Shown here: positions 19,132 through 29,942 of the stretch, piece after piece
Position numbering within the stretch: the first letter of the stretch is position 1
Layout of the letters: each line of letters begins with the position of its first letter
From: an uncultured Pelagibacteraceae bacterium
GTDB taxonomy: Bacteria; Pseudomonadota; Alphaproteobacteria; Pelagibacterales; Pelagibacteraceae
Length of the DNA stretch: 46,804 bases
Reading direction: 5' to 3'
Assembly: GCA_902622655.1 (NCBI GenBank)
Contig: CACNQY010000007.1
Coordinates: 1-46,804, forward strand
Position numbers and translations under genes: made by a program
Notes under the pieces: generated by a model
The model's input: only the letters and a program-made list of their open reading frames with translations
What the model was told of the DNA's origin: nothing
Databases searched by the model: none

Positions 19132-20098
19132 GAACTATCACAGCTGGACCTAAAATTTTTCTTGCCTCTAAATCTTTATGTGCTTGAATAATTTCATCTA
19201 ATTTATATTTCTTAAATATTTTAATTTTAACTTTTCCAGTGATAATTTTTTCAAACATAACTTTAGAGGCTTCATCTAACTCTTCTTGTGTTGATAAATA
19301 TTGTTGCATAGAAGGTCTTACAAAATAAAGCCCTTTTGGTTGAAGAACTTTTGGAACATTTATATTAGATAACGGTCCAGATGCGTTCCCAAAGGAAACC
19401 ATCATTCCTCTTACTGATAAACATTCGATAGATCCATCCAAAGTATCTTTGCCTACACCATCGTAAACAACTGGAACACCTTTTCCACCTGTAATCTCTA
19501 AAACTTTTTTTGGAAAATTTTCTTTATTATAATTGATAATATGATCATAACCATTTTCTTTAGCTATGTTAACTTTTTCATCTGTTCCAACAGTACCTAT
19601 TACCGTACAACCTAAACTCTTAGCCCACTGACCAAAAATCTGACCAACACCACCAGCTGCTGCATGAAATAAAATTGTTTGACCTGACTTAACAGGAAAA
19701 GTTTTATGTAATAGATAAAAAGTTGTTAGACCTTTTGTCATTAAAGTTGCAGCAATTTCAAGATCAATACCATCAGGTACTTTTACGAGATTTTTTGTCG
19801 GATAGTTTCTGTGAGTTGAATAAGAACCTAAAGGAATACCTGCATAAGAAATTTTATCTCCAACTTTAAAGTCTTTTACATTCTCTCCAACATCAGTGAT
19901 TACTCCAGCTCCCTCTAAACCTAAACCAATTGGTAATTTTAATGGGTATAAGCCTGATCTGTGATAAGTATCAATGTAATTAAGACCAATTGCTTTTTGC
20001 TCTATAGTAACCTGATCAGGGCCAGGCTTATTTAAAATAATATCTTTTATTTCTAAAACTTCAGGTCCACCAGCTTTATTTATTTCCACAGCTCTCAT
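19124..20098 (-). CDS. qor: NADPH:quinone oxidoreductase (zeta-crystallin-like)
   Basis: The 324-residue protein is a medium-chain dehydrogenase/reductase of the quinone oxidoreductase branch. It lacks the catalytic zinc ligands, has the N-terminal GLNYIDTYHRSGLYP, and the NADPH-binding LFHAAAGGVGQIFGQWAKSLG near residues 143-163. It begins MRAVEINKAGGPEVLEI, the usual start. Such enzymes reduce quinones or reactive enals by one electron or by hydride. It is three bases downstream of the pirin gene and is probably co-transcribed with it. Confidence 0.93.
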   Translation of the reverse strand: MRAVEINKAGGPEVLEIKDIILNKPGPDQVTIEQKAIGLNYIDTYHRSGLYPLKLPIGLGLEGAGVITDVGENVKDFKVGDKISYAGIPLGSYSTHRNYPTKNLVKVPDGIDLEIAATLMTKGLTTFYLLHKTFPVKSGQTILFHAAAGGVGQIFGQWAKSLGCTVIGTVGTDEKVNIAKENGYDHIINYNKENFPKKVLEITGGKGVPVVYDGVGKDTLDGSIECLSVRGMMVSFGNASGPLSNINVPKVLQPKGLYFVRPSMQQYLSTQEELDEASKVMFEKIITGKVKIKIFKKYKLDEIIQAHKDLEARKILGPAVIVPS

Positions 20099-20101
20099 AA
20101 T

Positions 20102-20938
20102 TTATTTTACAAAAGTATCATTATGATAGTCTTGAACTGCTTGCAAGATTTCAGCTTTAGTATTCATTACAAACGGTCCACCTCTAGCTATTTCCTCATT
20201 AATTGGTTTTCCTGAAATGAGTAAAAATTTTGCATCTGAGGCGGCTTTAACATTTAAATTATTACCTCTAGTTAATAGAATTAAAGTACTATCTTTAACA
20301 TTGTTATGTTTTTTTTCCCCAATTTTAACTTCACCATTAATCAAATAAATAAAAGTATTATGAGTATCTGGTAAATTAAAATTAAATTCTTTGTTTTTAT
20401 TTAATTCAACATCAAAATACACAGGTTCAACATTGTGTCCTTTTACTGGTCCTTGTGCTTTCTCAAACTGTCCAGCTATAACTTTAACTTGCTTATTATC
20501 ATCTTTATGAACACTCATTTTGTCTGAATCAATATAAATATATTCTGGTTTGCTCATCTTAAGTTTAGCAGGCATGTTAATCCATAATTGAAAACCGTGA
20601 AGTTTACCTTCCTTCATTGCAGGCATTTCAGAATGGATTATTCCACTTCCTGTTTTCATCCACTGAACATCACCAGCAGTCATTCTTCCTTCTCCTCCAG
20701 TACTATCTTTATGCTCAAAGTCTCCAGCCAACATGTAAGTAACGGTCTCTATTCCTCTGTGTGGATGGGGTGGAAAACCTGCAATGTAATCCTCACTATT
20801 TTCAGATCCAAATTCATCTAACATTAAAAATGGATCAAAATAATTTGGCTCAACACCAATGCTTCTCTTAAGTTTTACACCTGCACCGTCTGATGCTTGA
20901 ATGGGCATTATAATCTTACTTACTTCAATTGTTTTCAT
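20102..20938 (-). CDS. Pirin family bicupin protein
   Basis: The 278-residue product has the metal-binding pirin signature: PHPHRGIETVTYML near residues 56-69, TAGDVQWMKTGSGIIHSE near 88-105, with the four ligands His, His, His and Glu. The C-terminal cupin half ends with GKPINEEIARGGPFVMNT, also typical. Pirins bind iron and several have quercetinase activity or act as redox sensors; the substrate here is unknown. It precedes qor and follows doxX with a 38-base gap on the same strand, which suggests an electrophile or quinone stress group. Confidence 0.93.
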   Translation of the reverse strand: MKTIEVSKIIMPIQASDGAGVKLKRSIGVEPNYFDPFLMLDEFGSENSEDYIAGFPPHPHRGIETVTYMLAGDFEHKDSTGGEGRMTAGDVQWMKTGSGIIHSEMPAMKEGKLHGFQLWINMPAKLKMSKPEYIYIDSDKMSVHKDDNKQVKVIAGQFEKAQGPVKGHNVEPVYFDVELNKNKEFNFNLPDTHNTFIYLINGEVKIGEKKHNNVKDSTLILLTRGNNLNVKAASDAKFLLISGKPINEEIARGGPFVMNTKAEILQAVQDYHNDTFVK

Positions 20939-20976
20939 AAGACTTGAAAATAGTAATTATATTTTATAATTCAATA

Positions 20977-21348
20977 TTATTTTTTATCAAAACAGTAACT
21001 TCGTGCTCCATTTGCAACAAGAAACATAAAGCCACCAGCTAATGCAATATTTTTAAGAAAGGCTGTTAATTGCATTTGATCACTAAAATCATTATGAAAA
21101 ATAAAAGCAGTAGAAATACAAAATAAAAATAATAATGCAGCAGCAATTTTTGTTTTATATCCAATTACGATAAGTATAGGGGCAACTATTTCAATAATAA
21201 TTGCTGGTATAATCATAATGCCTGGCAAGCCGTAGCCATCCATCCATTCAATTGTACCCTCATAATTATTAATTTTGAAAATTCCGTTTATAAAAAACAA
21301 TACCGATATGAATATTCTACCTAATAAATCTATAATATTTGTCATCAA
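20977..21348 (-). CDS. DoxX family membrane protein
   Basis: The 123-residue protein has four hydrophobic segments and the family pattern LGRIFISVLFFINGIFKI near the N-terminus, GLPGIMIIPAIIIEIVAPILIVIG in the middle and NIALAGGFMFLVANGAR at the end. DoxX-like proteins are small inner-membrane proteins often found beside pirins and thiol or quinone redox enzymes, as here. The start is either of two adjacent ATG codons at 21348 or 21345. Confidence 0.88.
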   Translation of the reverse strand: MMTNIIDLLGRIFISVLFFINGIFKINNYEGTIEWMDGYGLPGIMIIPAIIIEIVAPILIVIGYKTKIAAALLFLFCISTAFIFHNDFSDQMQLTAFLKNIALAGGFMFLVANGARSYCFDKK

Positions 21349-21363
21349 AATTTAATTTAACTC

Positions 21364-21552
21364 CTAACCACATCTATTACAACGAATTGTTGCAAACATA
21401 TCATCCCAATCGTCTTCTTTTTCCTCAACATAATCCATCAAACATCTTAATGCCTTTGACGAGTCTGGGAGATCATATTTATCAACTATTTGTTCTAACA
21501 TTTTCTCTGAGTCAGAATATATTTCAAAAGATATTTCTTTTTTTTCACTCAT
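21364..21552 (-). CDS. Small protein with ribbon-helix-helix-like core and C-terminal CxxC
   Basis: The 62-residue product starts MSEKKEISFEIYSDSEKML and has an acidic middle (EEKEDDWDDM) and the ending IRCNRCG. The ATG at 21552 is chosen over one five codons earlier because GGAGGG stands seven bases ahead of it, one of the best ribosome sites in the window. The first part, a strand followed by a helix with SSKALRCLMDYV, looks like a CopG/ribbon-helix-helix fold, and the two end Cys could bind metal or be redox active. I do not recognise a named family. It lies 15 bases upstream of doxX and may be its co-transcribed regulator. Confidence 0.8.
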   Translation of the reverse strand: MSEKKEISFEIYSDSEKMLEQIVDKYDLPDSSKALRCLMDYVEEKEDDWDDMFATIRCNRCG

Positions 21553-21616
21553 ATTTGTTCCCTCCAAATTAAGGATATATTTTTATCTAACTTATGATAT
21601 GAGCCAAATGATCGCC

Positions 21617-22279
21617 TTAAATTAACTGCAATAGTTCTAATAAATTTTTTATTTTATACCTAGGATTGTAATCTAAATTATCAAAAATATTTTGATTTCT
21701 ATTTACCCAAATTGAATTATATCCATAATTTCCGCCACCAGACACATCCCAAGTGTTAGAACTTAAAAAAGCAACTTCATTTTTATTAATTTGATATTCT
21801 TTAATTGGCATATCATAAACTTTGGAATCTGGTTTATAAATACCAACCTCTTCAATAGAAAAAATATCATCAAATAAATCTTCTAAATTATTACTTTTAA
21901 CTAATTGGTCAAGAAGAGCAGGTGTGCCATTAGAAAGAATTGCAAGTTTTAAATTTTTTTCTTTTAATGATTTTAAAACTTCTGGCACTTCTTTAAATGG
22001 TGAAAGAATTTTATAAAGATCTAATAATTCATTTCTCATCGAAGAATCTATTTCGTAAACTTTCATTGATTTATCTAAACTATCCTCAGTCACTTGCCAA
22101 AAATCCTTATGGCGTTTCATTAAACTTCTAAGCCAAGTGTATTCTAGTTGTGTAGTTCTCCAATAATTAGCAAAACCCTCCCACTTATCACCAATTTTAC
22201 CTTTACATTTTTCAGCAGCTGAATTGACATCAAATAAAGTTCCGTATGCATCAAAAATTATTGCTTTAATATTTTCCAT
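21617..22279 (-). CDS. Haloacid dehalogenase, type II
   Basis: The 220-residue enzyme starts with IIFDAYGTLFDV and matches L-2-haloacid dehalogenases, which displace halide from 2-haloalkanoic acids to give D-2-hydroxy acids. I can place the whole active-site set known from this family: Asp10, Thr14, Arg41, Ser116-Asn117, Lys149, Ser173, Asn175 and Asp178, the last in LSSNTWDVSGG. Arg41, which guides the leaving halide, is at the same number as in the Pseudomonas enzymes. It is divergent from rsmE with 16 bases between starts. A phosphatase role cannot be excluded from sequence alone. Confidence 0.88.
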   Translation of the reverse strand: MENIKAIIFDAYGTLFDVNSAAEKCKGKIGDKWEGFANYWRTTQLEYTWLRSLMKRHKDFWQVTEDSLDKSMKVYEIDSSMRNELLDLYKILSPFKEVPEVLKSLKEKNLKLAILSNGTPALLDQLVKSNNLEDLFDDIFSIEEVGIYKPDSKVYDMPIKEYQINKNEVAFLSSNTWDVSGGGNYGYNSIWVNRNQNIFDNLDYNPRYKIKNLLELLQLI

Positions 22280-22295
22280 AAACTAACTTATCAAT

Positions 22296-22994
22296 ATGAG
22301 TAACATTAGATTATTTTTTCCAAAAAGTTTATCTCTTAATTTGACTGACAAACTTGATAAATCTCAATCTCACTATGTTTCAAAAGTTATGAGAGTTAAA
22401 GAGAATGAGGTTTTTTCTTTATTTAATAATAGTGGCGAATGGGAAGCAAAAATTTTAAATATCACAAAAAGTATAGTTGAATTTAATGTTACAAAGCAAT
22501 TAAGACAAAAAGAAAATATAAAAGAGCTTTGGTTGGCTTTCTCTCCCATAAAATCAAATTATTTTAATTTTATGATTCAAAAAGCTACAGAACTTGGTGT
22601 AACAAAATTTTTGCCAATTATATTTGATCGAACAATTGTTAGAAAAATAAATAAAGAGAGATTAGAAAAAGTAATTATAGAAGCTGCCGAACAATCAAAT
22701 AGAATTACTGTACCAATAATTGAGGAACCTCAGAAACTAAAAAATTTTCTCAATAAAGAAATGGATTTAATATTTACAGACATAAATACTAATAATACAA
22801 AAATAAATTTAAAAAAATTAACAGCAAAACCTACTTGCGTAATAATAGGACCAGAGGGAGATTTTTCTGAAGAGGAAAGGATAGAGATTCTTAAGTTTAA
22901 TGGTGTTCAGCCAATCAAAATTAATGAAAATATCTTGAGGTCTGAAACAGCTGTAATTTCTGCTATATCGATCGTAAATTACACGATTTTTTGA
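22296..22994 (+). CDS. rsmE: 16S rRNA (uracil-1498-N3)-methyltransferase
   Basis: This 232-residue SPOUT-fold enzyme methylates U1498 in 16S rRNA with AdoMet. The C-terminal knot region shows CVIIGPEGDFSEEER near residues 183-198 and the closing LRSETAVISAIS near 215, both diagnostic. The N-terminal PUA-like part has HYVSKVMRVKENE. It is the first gene of the rightward run that includes the cytochrome oxidase cluster, 63 bases ahead of coxB. Confidence 0.95.
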   Translation: MSNIRLFFPKSLSLNLTDKLDKSQSHYVSKVMRVKENEVFSLFNNSGEWEAKILNITKSIVEFNVTKQLRQKENIKELWLAFSPIKSNYFNFMIQKATELGVTKFLPIIFDRTIVRKINKERLEKVIIEAAEQSNRITVPIIEEPQKLKNFLNKEMDLIFTDINTNNTKINLKKLTAKPTCVIIGPEGDFSEEERIEILKFNGVQPIKINENILRSETAVISAISIVNYTIF

Positions 22995-23036
22995 TATTTT
23001 GTCGCTAAAAGTAAAAGTGTATTTTTTTAAAAGACG

Positions 23037-23048
23037 CTCTATATAGAG
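23037..23048. other. 12-base palindrome ahead of coxB
   Basis: CTCTATATAGAG is a perfect 12-base palindrome ending nine bases before the coxB start codon, in the only real gap (63 bases) between rsmE and the oxidase genes. It could be an operator or simply part of an AT-rich -10 region; I find no convincing -35 box at the right distance. Confidence 0.25.
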
Positions 23049-23057
23049 TAAAAAAAA

Positions 23058-25510
<2,453 letters not shown>

Positions 25511-25538
25511 TAACTTAAATTTTTTAACTTTTAAATAA

Positions 25539-26450
25539 ATGATTAAATCTAAATTAAAAAATAGAAATTTAAGTCAAGAAGACGCCTTTAATTTATCTGA
25601 ATTATTTAAACTAATGAAGCCAAGAGTCATGTCTTTAGTTATTTTTACATGCGCTGTAGGTCTATTAATGTCACCCAATGTTATTCCAACAAAAGATGCA
25701 ATAATTGGAATTCTTTTAGTTTCTATTGGTGCAGGTGCTGCTGGAGCATTAAACATGTGGTATGAGTCAGATCTAGATGCCATAATGACAAGAACTTGTC
25801 TGAGACCTATACCAACTGGTAAAGTTAATAAAAATCAAGCATTAGTTTTTGGTGTTTTTCTCTCTATATTATCTGTTATTGCTCTTGATTATTACTCGAA
25901 TAGAATCTCAGCAATTTTACTCTTATTTACAATTTTATTTTACGTTTTTGTTTATACAATTTGGTTAAAGAGAAAAACTCCTCAGAATATTGTGATTGGA
26001 GGAGCAGCAGGGGCATTACCTCCGGTTATTGGCTGGACTATAGCTACAAATTCTCTTTCATTTGAGCCAATTACCTTTTTTTTGATTATATTTTTTTGGA
26101 CTCCATCACATTTTTGGGCACTTAGTTTATATAAATCTGATGATTATAAGAAAGCAAAAATACCAATGTTACCGCTTACAAATGGCGTAGAGAGTACAAA
26201 GTTTAATATTTTCATATATTCATTAATCATGCTACCAGCAGTTATATTGCCATATGCAATAGGTTTTGTTGGGCTGGCATTTTTAATTCCATCCTTAATT
26301 TTGACCTTATATTACAATTATTTATGTCTTGAACTTTACAATTATAAGAAAAATAAATTTGATGCAAAAAAAGCTAAAACTATTTTTGGATATTCAATTT
26401 TATATCTATTTTTGATTTTTGTTCTATTTTTAGCTGATAAAATTATATGA
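25539..26450 (+). CDS. ctaB: Protoheme IX farnesyltransferase (heme o synthase)
   Basis: CtaB/CyoE farnesylates heme b to heme o, the first step toward the heme a of CoxA. The 303-residue membrane protein has about seven hydrophobic segments and the prenyl-diphosphate sites NMWYESDLDAIMTRT near residues 73-87 (with RPIPTGK after it) and SLYKSDDYKKAKIPML near 200. Its stop codon overlaps the start of a tiny downstream gene by ATGA. Confidence 0.97.
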   Translation: MIKSKLKNRNLSQEDAFNLSELFKLMKPRVMSLVIFTCAVGLLMSPNVIPTKDAIIGILLVSIGAGAAGALNMWYESDLDAIMTRTCLRPIPTGKVNKNQALVFGVFLSILSVIALDYYSNRISAILLLFTILFYVFVYTIWLKRKTPQNIVIGGAAGALPPVIGWTIATNSLSFEPITFFLIIFFWTPSHFWALSLYKSDDYKKAKIPMLPLTNGVESTKFNIFIYSLIMLPAVILPYAIGFVGLAFLIPSLILTLYYNYLCLELYNYKKNKFDAKKAKTIFGYSILYLFLIFVLFLADKII

Positions 26451-26572
26451 TAACACCTGATAAAAAAACTAAAAAAAAAAATATTATCACAGCGTTATTA
26501 ATTATTGCTTTTATGATTTTTTTATTTGTATTTACATTATATAATGTGGGAGTATTTGATAGGCAGATATGA
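26447..26572 (+). CDS. 41-residue single-helix membrane protein between ctaB and ctaG (CoxF-like)
   Basis: The frame starts at the ATG at 26447, overlapping the ctaB stop by ATGA, and ends in TGA at 26570-26572, overlapping the ctaG start by ATGA. The product is a charged head MITPDKKTKKKN, one hydrophobic helix from about residue 13 to 34, and the tail GVFDRQI. A tiny one-helix protein is often found at this place in alphaproteobacterial oxidase clusters and has been called CoxF; it may help assembly. The double translational coupling is good evidence that it is a real gene; the function is inferred from position. Confidence 0.8.
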   Translation: MITPDKKTKKKNIITALLIIAFMIFLFVFTLYNVGVFDRQI

Positions 26573-27102
26573 TTAAAAACAAAACATTAACACCTATTAT
26601 TTTAGCAGGAATTTTTATTATTATGTTAGGATTATCATTTGCTGCAGTACCTTTATACGACCTGTTCTGTAGAGTAACTGGGTTTGGAGGGACCACCCAA
26701 ATTTCTAAAGAAGCACCTAAAATAGTTTTAGACAAAGTAGTAAGTGTTAGGTTTGATACAAATGTAAATAATCTTGATTGGGATTTTAAAGCTAAATCAA
26801 ATGTTATGGATGTTAAGGTTGGTCAAGTTAACAGAATAGAATTTGAAGTGGAAAATTATAGTGATGATACCACTCATGGTGTTGCTAGTTTTAATGTATC
26901 ACCAGCAAGTTTTGGAAAATATTATAGTAAAATAGGGTGCTTCTGTTTTGAAAAACAAGAATTAAAAGCCGGTGAAAAAGCAACTTTTGTCATGACTTTT
27001 TACTTGGACCCAGAGCTTGTTAATGATCCAAGAACAAAGAACCTCCATGATGTAACTATGTCGTACACTTTTTTCTCGACAGATTATTATAAACAATCAT
27101 AA
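26569..27102 (+). CDS. ctaG: Cytochrome c oxidase assembly protein CtaG (Cox11)
   Basis: Cox11 delivers copper to the CuB site of subunit I. The 177-residue protein has one N-terminal membrane helix followed by a periplasmic domain; PLYDLFCRVTGFGGTTQ lies near residues 28-44, and the copper ligands are in the CFCFEKQEL motif near 124. The C-terminal TMSYTFFSTD is typical. It lies between ctaB and coxC, as in other alphaproteobacteria. Confidence 0.97.
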   Translation: MIKNKTLTPIILAGIFIIMLGLSFAAVPLYDLFCRVTGFGGTTQISKEAPKIVLDKVVSVRFDTNVNNLDWDFKAKSNVMDVKVGQVNRIEFEVENYSDDTTHGVASFNVSPASFGKYYSKIGCFCFEKQELKAGEKATFVMTFYLDPELVNDPRTKNLHDVTMSYTFFSTDYYKQS

Positions 27103-27110
27103 TTACCAAG

Positions 27111-27899
27111 ATGTCAGCTGAAAAAAAACATGATTATCACTTAGTTGATCCTAGTCCTTGGCCAATTTTTACTTCTATTTCTTGTTTGGTTTTGGCAATT
27201 GGATCAATTTTTTACATGCATAACGATATATCTTGGGGAATGTATCTTGGTTTTGCTTTATTAATTTACTGTGCTTATATGTGGTTTAGAGATGTTGTAA
27301 TTGAGGCTGAACACCAAGGTCATCATACCCCAGTTGTTCAGATCCACCACAGGTATGGCATGACTTTATTCATTGCTTCAGAAGTAATGTTTTTTGTTGC
27401 ATGGTTTTGGGCATATTTTGATATTAGTTTGTTTCCTAATGAGTTTGTTGGAAATGTTTGGCCACCTAAAGATATTGAAACTTTTGATCCATGGGATATT
27501 CCTCTTATAAACACTTTAGTTTTACTTTTGTCGGGAACTACTGTTACATGGGCTCATCACGCTTTGCTTGAGGAGGATAGAAAAAGTTTTATCCAGGGTT
27601 TAACAGCAACAGTTGTATTAGGTTTCTTTTTTACTTTACTTCAAGCTTACGAATATCATCATGCAACTTTTGATTACTCTGGCCATATTTATGGAGCTGT
27701 ATTTTATATGGCTACAGGTTTTCACGGTTTCCATGTCATAGTTGGAACGATATTCTTAGCCGTGTGTTTATGGAGGGGAAAACTTGGTCACTTTACAAAA
27801 GATCACCATTTTGGATTTGAGGCTGCAGCATGGTATTGGCATTTTGTTGATGTGGTTTGGCTGTTTTTATTTGCTGCAATTTATATTTGGGGAAGTTAA
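27111..27899 (+). CDS. coxC: Cytochrome c oxidase subunit III
   Basis: The 262-residue subunit has seven hydrophobic segments and stabilises proton uptake by subunit I. Recognisable blocks are HDYHLVDPSPWPI at the N-terminus, GMTLFIASEVMFFVAWFWAYF near residues 82-102, ATGFHGFHVIVGTIFL near 204 and the C-terminal EAAAWYWHFVDVVWLFLF. It is nine bases after ctaG. Confidence 0.98.
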   Translation: MSAEKKHDYHLVDPSPWPIFTSISCLVLAIGSIFYMHNDISWGMYLGFALLIYCAYMWFRDVVIEAEHQGHHTPVVQIHHRYGMTLFIASEVMFFVAWFWAYFDISLFPNEFVGNVWPPKDIETFDPWDIPLINTLVLLLSGTTVTWAHHALLEEDRKSFIQGLTATVVLGFFFTLLQAYEYHHATFDYSGHIYGAVFYMATGFHGFHVIVGTIFLAVCLWRGKLGHFTKDHHFGFEAAAWYWHFVDVVWLFLFAAIYIWGS

Positions 27900-27908
27900 T
27901 AATAAACT

Positions 27909-28562
27909 TTGAAAAACAAGTTTTTATTTTCAGTATTTGTATATTTTGTAATTACAATTTTGTTGTCATTAGGTTTTTGGCAGGTTTATAGATTAAATTG
28001 GAAACTTGAATTAATAAATCAAATTGAAAATTCTTTAAAAAATGATCCAGTAGAATTATTTAATTCTAAAAAAAAAAATTATTTAAGAATTAAAACATCT
28101 GGAGAAATTGATTTCAATAAACAAATATATTTATATAATTTAAATGATAATGGAAAACCTGGTTTTGAAGTAATAAATTCAATAAAAATTAAAAATGAAA
28201 ATTATTTGATAAACAGAGGATGGATACCATTTGAAAAAAAAGATTTACCTGAAATTAATTTAATTAATCAAAGTGAAATTATTGGTACAATTATGCTTCA
28301 ACCCAAATATAGTTCATTTAAGCCTGAAAATGATTTAGTGAACAATTACTGGTTTACTTTAAATAGAGAAGACATTTTTAAATTTACAGGTAAGAAATTT
28401 TCTAAATATATTATTTATTTAGGTGGAGATTATAAGACTCCCAAACCAAAAGTTATTACAGCTAAAATTTCAAATAATCATAAGAAGTACGCTATAACTT
28501 GGTTTTCTATGGCGATTTCAATTCTTTTAATATATTTATATTTTAGAAAAAAAAATTATTAA
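27909..28562 (+). CDS. SURF1 family oxidase assembly protein
   Basis: SURF1 takes part in heme a insertion into subunit I. The 217-residue protein has the expected two end helices with a periplasmic loop between them: LSLGFWQVYRLNWKLELI near residue 20, INRGWIPFEKKDLPE near 98-112, and a C-terminal helix TWFSMAISILLIYLYF. The start must be a TTG at 27909, since no ATG lies ahead of the first helix; no clear ribosome site is seen. Its stop abuts the thrC start directly. Confidence 0.93.
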   Translation: MKNKFLFSVFVYFVITILLSLGFWQVYRLNWKLELINQIENSLKNDPVELFNSKKKNYLRIKTSGEIDFNKQIYLYNLNDNGKPGFEVINSIKIKNENYLINRGWIPFEKKDLPEINLINQSEIIGTIMLQPKYSSFKPENDLVNNYWFTLNREDIFKFTGKKFSKYIIYLGGDYKTPKPKVITAKISNNHKKYAITWFSMAISILLIYLYFRKKNY

Positions 28563-29942
28563 ATGAAATACGTAAGTACAAGGGACACATCAAAAACTTT
28601 TGAATTTAAAGATGTTTTTTTAAAAGGACTTGCTGATGACGGAGGTTTATTTATACCAAAGTCGTTAAAGAAGTTTGGCGAAGAGGAAATTAGAGACTTT
28701 CAAAAACTTAATTACTCTGAATTGGCAAAAAAGATTATTTATCCTTTTATTGGGAATTTTATGTCAGAGAGTGATTTAGGTAAAATTATAGACAATTCTT
28801 ACTCTGTTTTTAGAAAAGATAATGTCGTAGAGATGGTCCAAATAGGTGACAGATCTGTGTTGGAATTATTTCATGGACCAACTCTAGCGTTTAAAGATGT
28901 GGCAATGCAACTTTTAGGCAATTTTTATGAATATTATCTAAGCAATAATAATCAAAAAATTAATATTGTAGTTGCAACATCTGGAGATACAGGCGCAGCC
29001 GCAATAGATGCAATAAAAGGTAAAAAAAATGTGAATATATTTGTATTACATCCAGATAATCGGGTTTCTCCAGTTCAAAGAAAATTAATGACAACAGGAA
29101 AATATGAAAATGTATTTAATATTGCTGTTAAGGGTAATTTTGACGATTGTCAAAATTTAGTAAAGTCCATGTTCTCTGATAAAAATTTTTCAAATCAAAT
29201 TAATATGTCGGGAGTTAATTCAATTAATTGGGCAAGAATTATTGCTCAGAGTGTTTATTATTTTTATAGCTATTTCTTAGTTAAGTGCGATGACCAGCCA
29301 ACTAATTTTTCGGTTCCAACTGGAAATTTTGGGGATGTTTATGCTGGATATTTAGCCAAAAAATTAGGTCTTCCAATAAATAAGCTAATAGTAGCAACTA
29401 ATCAAAACGATATTTTGCACAGAGCAATATCTAAAGGTAGTTATCAAGCAGAAAAAGTTTCTGAGACTATATCTCCTAGTATGGATATACAAATAGCTAG
29501 TAACTTTGAAAGACTTATATTTGATCTAAATAATGAAGATGATGTTCAAACATCAAAAGATATGAGGAATATCAAGGAAATTGGAAATTATGTATTGGAT
29601 AATCAAAAGCTTAATAAAATAAGAGAAAATTTTTTATCAGTAAGTATGAGTGAAAATGAGACTTTAGAAATAATAAGCTCTGTCTATAATAAATTTAATG
29701 TTGTGCTCGATCCACACACAGCAATTGGATATGGTGCATTTGATAAGTATAATTTAAGTGGAAATAATATTGTACTTGGTACAGCACATCCCTCTAAGTT
29801 TCCAGATGCTATTTTTAGAGCTATAAAAACTAATGCTGATTTACCAAATGAACTAATGTTTATTTTAGATGAAAAAGAAAATTACGATATGATTGAAAAT
29901 GATGTTGAAAAGGTAAAACAACATATTAAAGACAGGCTATAA
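28563..29942 (+). CDS. thrC: Threonine synthase
   Basis: ThrC converts O-phosphohomoserine to threonine with pyridoxal phosphate. At 459 residues it is the longer, fungal/gammaproteobacterial type. It begins MKYVSTRD, has the PLP lysine in HGPTLAFKDVAMQLLGNF near residues 103-120, the phosphate-binding loop ATSGDTGAAAIDAI and SVPTGNFGDVYAGYLAK near 246. The matching homoserine kinase gene (thrB) is only 0.9 kb away but on the opposite strand. It follows surf1 with no gap and overlaps the peroxiredoxin gene by one base. Confidence 0.97.
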   Translation: MKYVSTRDTSKTFEFKDVFLKGLADDGGLFIPKSLKKFGEEEIRDFQKLNYSELAKKIIYPFIGNFMSESDLGKIIDNSYSVFRKDNVVEMVQIGDRSVLELFHGPTLAFKDVAMQLLGNFYEYYLSNNNQKINIVVATSGDTGAAAIDAIKGKKNVNIFVLHPDNRVSPVQRKLMTTGKYENVFNIAVKGNFDDCQNLVKSMFSDKNFSNQINMSGVNSINWARIIAQSVYYFYSYFLVKCDDQPTNFSVPTGNFGDVYAGYLAKKLGLPINKLIVATNQNDILHRAISKGSYQAEKVSETISPSMDIQIASNFERLIFDLNNEDDVQTSKDMRNIKEIGNYVLDNQKLNKIRENFLSVSMSENETLEIISSVYNKFNVVLDPHTAIGYGAFDKYNLSGNNIVLGTAHPSKFPDAIFRAIKTNADLPNELMFILDEKENYDMIENDVEKVKQHIKDRL

